A stretch of DNA of 64,000 bases. Origin: JBBILO01 sp037444855 (GTDB taxonomy: Bacteria > Patescibacteriota > Microgenomatia > UBA1406 > GWC2-37-13). Below are positions 43,940-51,663 of the stretch, one piece after another. The notes under the pieces were generated by a model that worked only from the letters and a program-made list of their open reading frames with translations, was not told where the DNA came from and ran no database searches. The position numbers were made by a program, and so were the translations under genes. Every line of letters begins with the position of its first letter. Position 1 is the stretch's first letter. The stretch lies in contig JBBILO010000002.1 in assembly GCA_037444855.1 (NCBI GenBank), positions 1-64,000 on the forward strand. The letters run 5' to 3'.

Positions 43940-45173
43940 TTCTAAAAAATTTAACTAAATAGTCGTTTTTAAAATCTTTGTTTTGCAATAATAAAGAGAG
44001 CGATTTTTGAACATCTTTCTCAGTGCCAACACATTCAAATGGTTTATTACCTTCTTTGCCTAAAAGTTGTTGAAAGAGTGGAAGAAGACTTTTATCATTA
44101 AGAAGATTCTTTTTGAATATTTGATAGAGAGTTTCTTTTGATAAATAGGGTGCTAGGATAAGATAAGTAAAAAGACATTTCGGACACCGACTACACCAAA
44201 GCTTGTTTGATTGATGGTTAATTTTAAAATTCCGATTACAGGAGGAAAAGACAAAAAAATATTTTGAGAGATGAGAGAATTTTTCAGCGATTTGATTTTC
44301 TGTTAAATGGCGAATAATTGATTGATAGTTGATATTTGGTGTGATAAATTCATGAATATAGTGATTAAATAATTTTTCGTATTCTTCTGACTTACTCCAT
44401 TGATGGTTAATTTCTTCATTTAAATAAATAAGGTTGCCTTCATTGGCACTTTTTTCGTTAGCGGTATAAAGGGATTGATAATCATATAAAACGGCTAAAA
44501 GAAGTTGAACAAAAGAGAGCGTGGCTGAAAAAGGCACGTGGCCGTTATAGCCGATTTTTTTTTGGTTAAAATCTAATAATTTTTGATCAATGATGCGATA
44601 AACTATTAGCCTTGGGTGATTTGATTTTTTAGCCACATTTTCAATGATTTGATTTTTTTTTGAATGATAAAGCGCAAAAAGATGAAAATTAATTTTTTTC
44701 TTCTTCAATTCTTCAATGGCAACGATCGAATCTTTGCCACCGCCAACCCCCAATAAACCTCGCGGCGTAAATTTTTTTTTAGATAATTTGATTTGAGCTT
44801 TTTTATTAAAAGGAAAATTGACTAATTTTCGATAATTAATTTGATTTTGATAGAAAAATTCTCCTAACCCCTTGGTGTAAACAATATTCCAGAATTTTGC
44901 TTGCTCTTTTGAAAGGGAAAAATGCTTTATTTCGATTGTCTTTGGAGAGAAAAGTTTCCAGTAGGAGATACCTAAAATTAGTGAGAGGTTATTGAGAACA
45001 TTAGTTAAAAGGTTGCTGTTTTGGTGAGAAATTTGATTTGGAAGGATAATTTTTTCTTTGAATAGAATAGACTTTTCATTTATTGGTGGATTATCAATTT
45101 GATAAGAAAATATAATTTCGTTCGATTTTTTAATTTTCCAACCTCGAAAAATAAAGACAGTGGGCCCTTCCAT
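43929..45173 (-). CDS. murL: MurL-like UDP-MurNAc-L-Ala-L-Glu epimerase
   Basis: A 414-residue protein with an ATP-pyrophosphatase-type loop GVGGGKDSIVAIEEL (142-156). A Cys-rich block lies near 327-333 (WCSRCPKCLFTYLIL) and the C-terminus contains EGNKPFECVGTEKDV. This layout matches MurL, the ATP-dependent epimerase described in Xanthomonas that converts L-Glu to D-Glu on UDP-MurNAc-L-Ala-Glu. It is the first gene of the minus-strand dcw half and overlaps murD by 11 nt, the expected partner. The call rests on motif memory and context. Confidence 0.85.
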   Translation of the reverse strand: MEGPTVFIFRGWKIKKSNEIIFSYQIDNPPINEKSILFKEKIILPNQISHQNSNLLTNVLNNLSLILGISYWKLFSPKTIEIKHFSLSKEQAKFWNIVYTKGLGEFFYQNQINYRKLVNFPFNKKAQIKLSKKKFTPRGLLGVGGGKDSIVAIEELKKKKINFHLFALYHSKKNQIIENVAKKSNHPRLIVYRIIDQKLLDFNQKKIGYNGHVPFSATLSFVQLLLAVLYDYQSLYTANEKSANEGNLIYLNEEINHQWSKSEEYEKLFNHYIHEFITPNINYQSIIRHLTENQIAEKFSHLSKYFFVFSSCNRNFKINHQSNKLWCSRCPKCLFTYLILAPYLSKETLYQIFKKNLLNDKSLLPLFQQLLGKEGNKPFECVGTEKDVQKSLSLLLQNKDFKNDYLVKFFRNEI

Positions 45174-45266
45174 ATGATAATTTTACAATAAAGTGATATT
45201 ATAAGCCGATAAATCCAAACAACTGTTTTATTTAATGAACAATCATATCACTTTAATTTTTTTTGT

Positions 45267-45272
45267 TATAAT
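45267..45272 (+). promoter_or_regulatory. Extended -10 element for ileS, near-leaderless
   Basis: TTGTTATAAT gives an extended -10 (TG at 45264-45265, TATAAT at 45267-45272) ending 8 nt before the ileS ATG at 45281. No Shine-Dalgarno motif is present. Confidence 0.6.
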
Positions 45273-45280
45273 AATTCCTT

Positions 45281-48200
45281 ATGACATTCAAACCAATAGA
45301 GCCCAATCATGATTTTATCGAAATGGAGTATCGTCGGTTGAAGTATTGGTATGAAAACGGAATCGTTGATGAAAACATGAAGAAAAATAAAAAAAGTAAA
45401 AAATATTTCTCTTTCCTCGATGGTCCAATCACTGCCAATAATCCAATGGGTGTTCATCACGCATGGGGAAGAACATATAAAGATTTATGGCAAAAGTTTT
45501 ACAATCTCCTTGGCTATCAAGAAAGATTTCATCAAGGTTTTGATTGTCAAGGATTATGGGTAGAGGTAGAAGTAGAAAAAGAGTTAAGATTAAAATCGAA
45601 AAAAGAGATTGAGAATTTAGTTCCTGGTGATAAAAAAGCTTCTATTGCTAAATTTGTTGATCTTTGCAAAAAACGAGTTTATCACTTTTCAAGGATTCAG
45701 ACAGAACAGTCAAAAAGATTAGGTTATTTTTCTGACTGGGATCATTCTTATTACACAATGAGCGAAGAAAATAATTATATGATTTGGTATTTTTTAAAAA
45801 AATGTTATGAAAATGGCTGGATTTATAAAGGACAAGAATCAGTACCTTGGTGCCCTCGATGCCAAACAGCAATCTCCGAGCACGAAATTTTAACTGAAGA
45901 TTATGCGGTTGTTACCCACCAAGCAGTTTATTTTAGATTAAAGCTTATCGACAAACCTTTCTCTATTAAAAAACCCCAATATTTTTTGGTTTGGACGACG
46001 ACCCCTTGGACTATACCGGCAAATATCGCTTTAGCGGTTGAGAAAACATATGATTATGTTTTAGTCGAGTATAAAGATGAATTGTATTGGCTCTTGAAAG
46101 AAGCGGTCGAGAAAGTTTTTCAAAAAGGTAGTTATCAAATTACTAAAGAAGTTAAAGGGGAAAAATTAGCTGGGCTAAAATATGTAGGGCCATTTGACGA
46201 TATTCCGGCTGTAAAACAAGTGGCGACTAAACAAAAAAACTTTCACATCGTTTTTTTAACCGATGATAAAATTCTACCGATTAACAAAGAAGAAGGGACT
46301 GGTATTGTTCATACCGCGGTTTCGGCCGGGACCGAGGATTATAAGATGGGAAGAAAAATTGGTTTGCCAATGATTCCGGTGATTGATGATGAAGCTAATT
46401 ATCTGGAAACGATGGGATTTTTAGCAGGTAAAAATGCCAAAAAACAACCAGAAATTATTTTAGACTATTTAGAAAAAAATGGTTTCGCCTTTAAAATAGA
46501 GAACTATACCCATCGTTATCCTCGTTGTTGGCGTTGTAAAACCGAGCTTGTTTGGAAAGTAGCCGATGAATGGTATATCGCAATGGATAAGCCATCGTTA
46601 AATCAAAAATTGAAAGCCCGATCTTCCACTCAGAAGGTGAAAGATCAAAATTTAACATTGAGAGAGAGAATGATCGAGGTAGCAAAAAAGATTCATTGGA
46701 TTCCAGAGTTTGGCTTAGATCGAGAAATTGATTGGTTAAAGAATATGCATGATTGGTTGATCTCCAAAAAGAATCGTTATTGGGGTTTAGCTTTACCTAT
46801 TTATGAATGTCAAATGTGTGGTTTTTTTGAGGTTATTGGTTCAAAAGAAGAACTCAAAGAAAAAGCTGTTGAAGGTTGGGACAAATTTGAAGGTCACACT
46901 CCTCATAAACCTTATATTGATGAAGTAAAAATTCGTTGTCAAAGATGCGGTTCTATTGTTTCAAGAATTGATGATGTAGGTAATCCCTGGCTTGATGCTG
47001 GTATTGTTCCTTTTTCAACGATTAAAAAAGATAATCAGGGAGAACCTTTGTACTTGACCAATAAGGCTGAATGGCGAAAATGGTTTCCAGCCGATTTTAT
47101 TACCGAGTCTTTTCCAGGTCAGTTTAAAAACTGGTTTTACGCCTTAATTGCTATGGCAACTGTGTTAGAAAATACAAATCCTTTTAAAACAGTTCTAGGA
47201 TTCGGAACTCTTTTAGGAGAAGATGGTCGACCGATGCACAAAAGTTGGGGCAACGCCATTGAGTTTAATGAAGGAGCTGATAAAATTGGCGTTGACGTAA
47301 TGCGTTGGATGTATGCCAGGCAAAACCCAGCTGACAACATGCTTTTTGGTTATAAAAAAGCTAATGAAGTGAGGCGTTTATTTTACTTAATTCTATGGAA
47401 CAGCTATCGATATTTTATTGACTATTTTAATTTAGAAAAATTAGAGATTGATTTTTTTGAATTAGAGAAAGATCTGAAAAAAATTTTTTTTAAGTTAAGT
47501 TATTTAGATCAGTGGATAATTTTAAGACTCGTTTCAGTGATAAAAAAAGTGAAAACAGCCTTTTTTCAATACGATGTGCGCGGGACGACTCAAGAAATAG
47601 AAAAGTTTGTCGCCGATCTATCAACTTGGTACATTCGTTTATCTCGGAATCGAGTCTGGGTTAATTCTCCAGACCAAAAAGATAAAAAAAACTTTTATTT
47701 TACCATGTGGTTAATTTTAAAAAACCTTTCAATTATTATTTCGCCAATTCTTCCCTTTATTAGTGAAGAGATTTATACTAATTTGACTCATGAAAAATCA
47801 GTCTTTCTTTCTTCTTGGCCAGAATACATAGAAAAAATAGAAATTAAAAATCAAATTTTAGAACAAGATATGAATTTTCTTCGACAGATAATTGAGATTG
47901 GTAGAGCAAAAAGAAAAGAAATAAAGATTAAAATCCGTCAACCTTTAGCATCGATTAAAATCGATTTGCCAGAAGGTAATTTTTTCCAAGATAAAAATTT
48001 TCAATCTTTTGCCGCTGAGGTAGTAAGAAAAGAGCTTAATGTTAAAAAAGTTTTTTTTACGAAAAAAAACTATGATAAAATCGAAGTGGAATACGATAGT
48101 CAGTTAACCAACGAGTTAATTTATGAAGGTAAAGTAAGAGAATTAATAAGAAAAATTCAACATATACGAAAAGAAATGGGAATTAAGATTAACCAAGAGA

Positions 48201-48307
48201 TTAATTTGATCATTCCTCGGGAATTTGAGAAAGATATATCTTATGTTAAGAAGAAAGTTTTAGCAAAAACGATTACTTTAGGTGAAGAATTGAAAATAAA
48301 TGCATGA
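45281..48307 (+). CDS. ileS: Isoleucyl-tRNA synthetase, divergent type
   Basis: A 1008-residue class I synthetase. The HIGH region reads NPMGVHHAWGRT (residues 54-65), so HIGH is replaced by HHAW. The KMSKS region reads RPMHKSWGNAIEF (near 650), keeping only the KS core. The editing domain is marked by LVWTTTPWTIPANIA. Cys pairs (CPRC, CWRC, CQMC, CQRC) suggest zinc sites. WTTTPWT and DVMRWMYARQNPADN suggest Ile rather than Val or Leu specificity, but this is from family knowledge. Such forms are found in some uncultured lineages. It overlaps rodA by 4 nt. Confidence 0.85.
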   Translation: MTFKPIEPNHDFIEMEYRRLKYWYENGIVDENMKKNKKSKKYFSFLDGPITANNPMGVHHAWGRTYKDLWQKFYNLLGYQERFHQGFDCQGLWVEVEVEKELRLKSKKEIENLVPGDKKASIAKFVDLCKKRVYHFSRIQTEQSKRLGYFSDWDHSYYTMSEENNYMIWYFLKKCYENGWIYKGQESVPWCPRCQTAISEHEILTEDYAVVTHQAVYFRLKLIDKPFSIKKPQYFLVWTTTPWTIPANIALAVEKTYDYVLVEYKDELYWLLKEAVEKVFQKGSYQITKEVKGEKLAGLKYVGPFDDIPAVKQVATKQKNFHIVFLTDDKILPINKEEGTGIVHTAVSAGTEDYKMGRKIGLPMIPVIDDEANYLETMGFLAGKNAKKQPEIILDYLEKNGFAFKIENYTHRYPRCWRCKTELVWKVADEWYIAMDKPSLNQKLKARSSTQKVKDQNLTLRERMIEVAKKIHWIPEFGLDREIDWLKNMHDWLISKKNRYWGLALPIYECQMCGFFEVIGSKEELKEKAVEGWDKFEGHTPHKPYIDEVKIRCQRCGSIVSRIDDVGNPWLDAGIVPFSTIKKDNQGEPLYLTNKAEWRKWFPADFITESFPGQFKNWFYALIAMATVLENTNPFKTVLGFGTLLGEDGRPMHKSWGNAIEFNEGADKIGVDVMRWMYARQNPADNMLFGYKKANEVRRLFYLILWNSYRYFIDYFNLEKLEIDFFELEKDLKKIFFKLSYLDQWIILRLVSVIKKVKTAFFQYDVRGTTQEIEKFVADLSTWYIRLSRNRVWVNSPDQKDKKNFYFTMWLILKNLSIIISPILPFISEEIYTNLTHEKSVFLSSWPEYIEKIEIKNQILEQDMNFLRQIIEIGRAKRKEIKIKIRQPLASIKIDLPEGNFFQDKNFQSFAAEVVRKELNVKKVFFTKKNYDKIEVEYDSQLTNELIYEGKVRELIRKIQHIRKEMGIKINQEINLIIPREFEKDISYVKKKVLAKTITLGEELKINA

Positions 48308-49335
48308 TTGTTCTTTTAACTCTCCTATTATCATTATTTGGGTTTTTTAATCTTTTGGGTATTGATTACCAAGTGGCAAAAAATCAATTAATTTATATTT
48401 TCTTAGGATTTATTATCTATTTTTCTTTAAAAAAAATAAATAAAAAAATTTTTTTTGATAACAGTCATCTTTTTTACTGGTTTTTTACCTCACTTCTCTT
48501 GGTCACTTTTATTATTGGTTTGGAAGTAAAAGGGTCAAAACGCTGGTTGAGTTTATATTTTTTCAATTTTCAGCCTTCAGAGATTTTGAAAATTTTTTAT
48601 ATTCTTTATCTTTCAACTTTATTGACTCGACTAGAGAAAGAAACAACAAACTTTTATATTGGTTTTTTAAAAATACTAATGGTTTTTCTTATCCCATTTT
48701 TGACTGTCTTTCGTCAACCAGACTTAGGCAATGCCTTAGCTTATTTATTCATTTTTACTATCCTGATATTATTTTCATCCTTTCCTAAAAAAGATCTCTT
48801 AAAAATTATATTGGTTATTTTAGTTTTTTTGCCCTTATTTTGGCAATTATTAAGACCTTATCAAAAAGCGAGAATAACTAGTTTTTTTTACCCTCATTTA
48901 GATTATCAAGGAACCGCCTATAATATGATTCAATCAAAAATTACTATTGGCTCTGGAATGTTTTTTGGTCGGGGATTAGGATATGGCACTCAATCTACAC
49001 TTTCGTTTTTGCCAGAAAATACGACTGACTTTGCTTTTGCTTCAATGGTAGAACAGTTTGGTTTTTTTGCTGGTTTTTTAACCCTGATTATTTATCTTTT
49101 TATTTTTTATTCTTTGTTTAGGAAAATTATTTCTTTGGTTGATAAAAAGGATGGGTTAAGTCGACAGCAATTCTATTACCTCATCGGTTTTAGCTCTTAT
49201 TTGTTTTTTCAGGTTTTTATTAACATAGGGATGAACTTAGGTTTGTTGCCAGTTGTTGGAGTTGCCTTACCACTTATTTCAGTGGGCGGTTCTTCAATTA
49301 TAACCTTTTTTCTTGGATTGATATTAGCGAAATAA
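48304..49335 (+). CDS. rodA: RodA/FtsW-family (SEDS) glycan polymerase
   Basis: A 343-residue multi-pass membrane protein of the SEDS family. Motifs: KGSKRWLSLYFFNFQPSEILKI, FRQPDLGNALAYL, FLPENTTDFAFASMVEQFG and LLPVVGVALPLISVGGSSI. It is a second SEDS protein beside FtsW, so it likely serves side-wall or elongation synthesis as RodA. The usual PBP2 partner is not adjacent. The start overlaps the ileS stop as ATGA. Confidence 0.9.
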   Translation: MIVLLTLLLSLFGFFNLLGIDYQVAKNQLIYIFLGFIIYFSLKKINKKIFFDNSHLFYWFFTSLLLVTFIIGLEVKGSKRWLSLYFFNFQPSEILKIFYILYLSTLLTRLEKETTNFYIGFLKILMVFLIPFLTVFRQPDLGNALAYLFIFTILILFSSFPKKDLLKIILVILVFLPLFWQLLRPYQKARITSFFYPHLDYQGTAYNMIQSKITIGSGMFFGRGLGYGTQSTLSFLPENTTDFAFASMVEQFGFFAGFLTLIIYLFIFYSLFRKIISLVDKKDGLSRQQFYYLIGFSSYLFFQVFINIGMNLGLLPVVGVALPLISVGGSSIITFFLGLILAK

Positions 49336-49343
49336 TTTTTGTC

Positions 49344-49372
49344 TTGTAAAAAAGAAAAAAAAGTTTTATAAT
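49344..49372 (+). promoter_or_regulatory. Predicted rplU-rpmA promoter, near-leaderless
   Basis: TTGTAA (49344-49349), 17-bp spacer, TATAAT (49367-49372). The -10 box ends 6 nt before the rplU ATG at 49379, so the mRNA should start at or next to the start codon. No Shine-Dalgarno motif. Confidence 0.7.
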
Positions 49373-49378
49373 ATTAAA

Positions 49379-49687
49379 ATGGCAAAAATTGCTGTTGTTA
49401 AAACCGGAGGCAAGCAGTATTTAGTCGAGGAAAAAGATTTTTTGGTGGTTAATTATTTAAATCAGAAAGAAGGTGAAACGACTGATCTAGAGACTTTAGC
49501 AGTTTTTAGTGATGACGGAGAAGTTTTAAATTTGGATAAGGAGAAAATTGAATCAGTAAAAGCGAAAGTGATCGAACACGGGTTGGGGGAGAAAATTCGC
49601 GTTGCCCGATTTAAAGCTAAAGTCAGATATCGCCGAGTTAAAGGTTTTCGACCAAAGTTAACTAAGTTGCAGATTATTAAAATTTAA
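49379..49687 (+). CDS. rplU: Ribosomal protein L21
   Basis: A 102-residue protein of normal length with MAKIAVVKTGGKQYLVEEKDF at the start and KVRYRRVKGFRPKLTKLQI near the end, the L21 C-terminal signature. It binds 23S rRNA in the large subunit. It is followed by rpmA after 24 nt, the usual pair. Confidence 0.96.
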   Translation: MAKIAVVKTGGKQYLVEEKDFLVVNYLNQKEGETTDLETLAVFSDDGEVLNLDKEKIESVKAKVIEHGLGEKIRVARFKAKVRYRRVKGFRPKLTKLQIIKI

Positions 49688-49711
49688 ACAAAAAGGATTT
49701 GAAATAAATCT

Positions 49712-49957
49712 ATGGCTCATACCAAAGCTCAAAAGGCTGCCAGTGGCAATCGCGATTCTCAATCGAAGAGGTTGGGAGTTAAAAGATTTGGTGGCGAAAA
49801 GGTAAAAATTGGTTATGTTTTAGTACGACAACGCGGAACCAGATTTCATCCAGGTGAAGGGGTAAAAAGAGGAAAAGATGATACCTTATACGCGATTAAA
49901 GAAGGAGTAGTCAGATTTTATCGTCGTTATAATAAAAAATACGTTGCTGTTGTTTAA
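49712..49957 (+). CDS. rpmA: Ribosomal protein L27
   Basis: An 81-residue protein. SGNRDSQSKRLGVKRFGGEKV and VLVRQRGTRFHPGEGVKRGKDDTLYA are the L27 signature. The N-terminus is MAHTKAQKAASGN, without the Firmicutes-type cleavable extension. Its N-terminal tail reaches the peptidyl-transferase centre. It is downstream of rplU in one unit. Confidence 0.97.
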   Translation: MAHTKAQKAASGNRDSQSKRLGVKRFGGEKVKIGYVLVRQRGTRFHPGEGVKRGKDDTLYAIKEGVVRFYRRYNKKYVAVV

Positions 49958-49967
49958 GTTTTCAAGA

Positions 49968-49973
49968 TATAAT
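49968..49973 (+). promoter_or_regulatory. -10 element for the ParB-like gene, near-leaderless
   Basis: TATAAT ends 6 nt before the ATG at 49980. A weak -35 (TTGCTG, 49944-49949) lies 18 bp upstream, inside rpmA. Confidence 0.5.
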
Positions 49974-49979
49974 AACCGC

Positions 49980-50543
49980 ATGGGCGAAGATTCTCCTTTA
50001 CTTAACGAATTAAAAAAGGAAAAAAATCCAATTATCTTGAGCAGAATTTTGTTTAATCTTCATAAAAAAGAAGGGATGAAGATTATTGATTTAGCTAAAT
50101 TACTCAATAAAAAACCATCAGCATTAGCTCATTTAATTCGCCTAACTAAATTACCGGAAGCAATCATTGATGGTTTTTTGTCTCAGACAGTTTCTTTAAG
50201 CCATCTTTACATTATTTCAAGATTAGATAGAGAAAACGAGATGATCGAAGTTTACGAAAATGTTTTATCAAGAAACTTAACAGTTGCCGAAACAGAGACA
50301 TTAGTAAGAGAGAAAAAATATCAGGTAAAAACTGAAGGGAAATATATTGATAAAAAATATTTTGATAAAGTAAAAAAAGAAATTGAAAAGGAAGGATTAG
50401 AAATTAAAATTATTCAATCAAGAGTAAGAAGTCGGATTATTATGACGATTAAAGGAAGTTTGAAAGAGACATCGATAAAGGTAAAAAAAATTCTTTCGGT
50501 TTTAGAAAAAGACTTCTTAAAGAAGAGGGTAGCGGATTTTTAA
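49980..50543 (+). CDS. ParB-like helix-turn-helix protein lacking the N-terminal CTPase domain
   Basis: A 187-residue protein matching the central DNA-binding part of ParB/Spo0J: EGMKIIDLAKLLNKKPSALAHLIRL is the HTH, then LPEAIIDGFLSQTVSLSHLYIISRL and NLTVAETETLVREKK. The N-terminal CTP-binding/nuclease domain with GxxRR is absent. A basic C-terminal part (about 120-187) could mediate dimerisation. It could regulate transcription or chromosome segregation; a full ParB might be elsewhere. I use the ATG at 49980 because of the -10 box just before it. The last 95 bp overlap lepB on the other strand. Confidence 0.75.
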   Translation: MGEDSPLLNELKKEKNPIILSRILFNLHKKEGMKIIDLAKLLNKKPSALAHLIRLTKLPEAIIDGFLSQTVSLSHLYIISRLDRENEMIEVYENVLSRNLTVAETETLVREKKYQVKTEGKYIDKKYFDKVKKEIEKEGLEIKIIQSRVRSRIIMTIKGSLKETSIKVKKILSVLEKDFLKKRVADF

Positions 50544-51081
50544 TAATTCCTGCTTTATTTGGGGGGAAATATCGATAAATAACAACACCAACGATTGAAT
50601 CAATTGGAATTGGCCCAAATTCTCGTGAATCTGAAGATCGAGGACGATTGTCGCCCATCACAAAAACATAGTTTTCTGGGACGATAATGGGTTGTCCTTC
50701 TTTGACGAATCCACTATCCCAGATATTCGTTTTTGCAGAAATATAGGTTTCCGGAAGAATGACATTATTGAGATAAACTTCGTTATTTTTAATTTCTATT
50801 TTATCTCCAGGTAGACCAATAATTCGCTTAATATATTCAATATTAGGATTTTTCGGTGAGTTAAAGACAACAACGTCACCTCTTTCGATTCGCTTAAATT
50901 TATAGGTAATTTTGCTTGTAATAATATAATCGCCTGATTGAAAAGTCGGCTCCATGGAGGCTCCTTTTACTTGATTTGGTTGAAAAATAAAAAGGTAAAT
51001 AACAATAAAAAGAGAGCCAACAAAAGCGATTGTTTCTAAGATATCCATGACAAAATCAATAATGCTTTTGATGATATTCAT
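50449..51081 (-). CDS. lepB: Signal peptidase I
   Basis: A 210-residue membrane protease. One N-terminal helix (about 12-32) precedes the catalytic Ser in KGASMEPTFQSGD (Ser near 42) and the catalytic Lys in YIKRIIGLPGDKI (near 84). FVMGDNRPRSSDSREFGPIP is box E. The ATG at 51079-51081 is preferred over an upstream alternative because a good promoter lies just before it. The last roughly 29 residues (PLPSSLRSLFLKPKEFF and on) extend past the usual end and are antisense to the ParB-like gene. It removes signal peptides outside the membrane. Confidence 0.93.
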   Translation of the reverse strand: MNIIKSIIDFVMDILETIAFVGSLFIVIYLFIFQPNQVKGASMEPTFQSGDYIITSKITYKFKRIERGDVVVFNSPKNPNIEYIKRIIGLPGDKIEIKNNEVYLNNVILPETYISAKTNIWDSGFVKEGQPIIVPENYVFVMGDNRPRSSDSREFGPIPIDSIVGVVIYRYFPPNKAGIIKNPLPSSLRSLFLKPKEFFLPLSMSLSNFL

Positions 51082-51089
51082 AAGATTTA

Positions 51090-51118
51090 ATTTTAAAGGA
51101 ATAAATAGGGAAATACAA
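51090..51118 (-). promoter_or_regulatory. Predicted lepB promoter, near-leaderless
   Basis: On the minus strand, TTGTAT (51113-51118), 17-bp spacer and TAAAAT (51090-51095). The -10 box ends 8 nt before the lepB ATG. Confidence 0.6.
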
Positions 51119-51182
51119 GATAGAGAATTAATCAATAATGAATATTGAATAAAGCAATAAAGTTAAAACCCAGCAGAAACAC

Positions 51183-51215
51183 GATGGAAATACAATTGAA
51201 ATACGATGGAAATAC
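51183..51215 (+). repeat. Three tandem 11-bp repeats upstream of lepB
   Basis: GATGGAAATAC, AATTGAAATAC and GATGGAAATAC follow each other without gaps. The 11-bp period is close to one helical turn. They lie about 65 bp upstream of the lepB -35 element, in a gap (51136-51428) that holds no gene. A small TCCC-GAA-GGGA hairpin near 51342 is the other structure in this gap. Confidence 0.6.
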
Positions 51216-51412
51216 TTTACTTAATTCAGAATTCAAAATCGCAAAGTGACCTTTCGAACGGGAGGAGTTAAAATTGTTTTAAAATTTAAAATTCGTTTTT
51301 TTGGTATCGGTTATTAAAATTTGGTTATTGTAATCCCGAAGGGACTCCTATTAGAATATATTTAGATATTAGGTTAATTAGAAATTTGAAAATAATTTTT
51401 TTCTTAATGTTT

Positions 51413-51418
51413 TATAAT
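51413..51418 (+). promoter_or_regulatory. -10 element for tRNA-Val
   Basis: TATAAT ends 10 nt before the first base of the tRNA. No good -35 at the standard distance was found. Confidence 0.5.
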
Positions 51419-51428
51419 ATAACTACCA

Positions 51429-51502
51429 GGCCGGTTAGCTCAGTGGATGAGAGCGCTTCGTTCACATCGAAGAGGCCGGGGGTTCAAATCCCTCACCGGC
51501 CA
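51429..51502 (+). tRNA. tRNA-Val, anticodon CAC
   Basis: A complete cloverleaf. The 7-bp acceptor stem is GGCCGGT with ACCGGCC, with discriminator A at 51502. The D arm is GCTC...GAGC. The anticodon stem is CTTCG with CGAAG around the loop TTCACAT (anticodon CAC, reads GUG). The T arm is GGGGG-TTCAAAT-CCCTC with one G-U pair. The 3' CCA is not encoded (the next bases are CCT), so CCA must be added by tRNA nucleotidyltransferase. Confidence 0.95.
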
Positions 51503-51663
51503 CCTACCTCGTTAAATACAAAAAGGACGAAAAAATTTAAATTTGTCTTTTAAACTGATTAAGCTAAAAAACAATCAATAGTTATTGACACAAGAAAAAT
51601 ACTTCCGGTGTTACTCAGGGCTAAAATTAAAAAAATCAAGCTTTGAAACAACGTTTATATTAT

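Noticed and set aside
51338..51352. TCCC-GAA-GGGA hairpin as a terminator
   Set aside because: Only a 4-bp stem with no T-tract on either strand.
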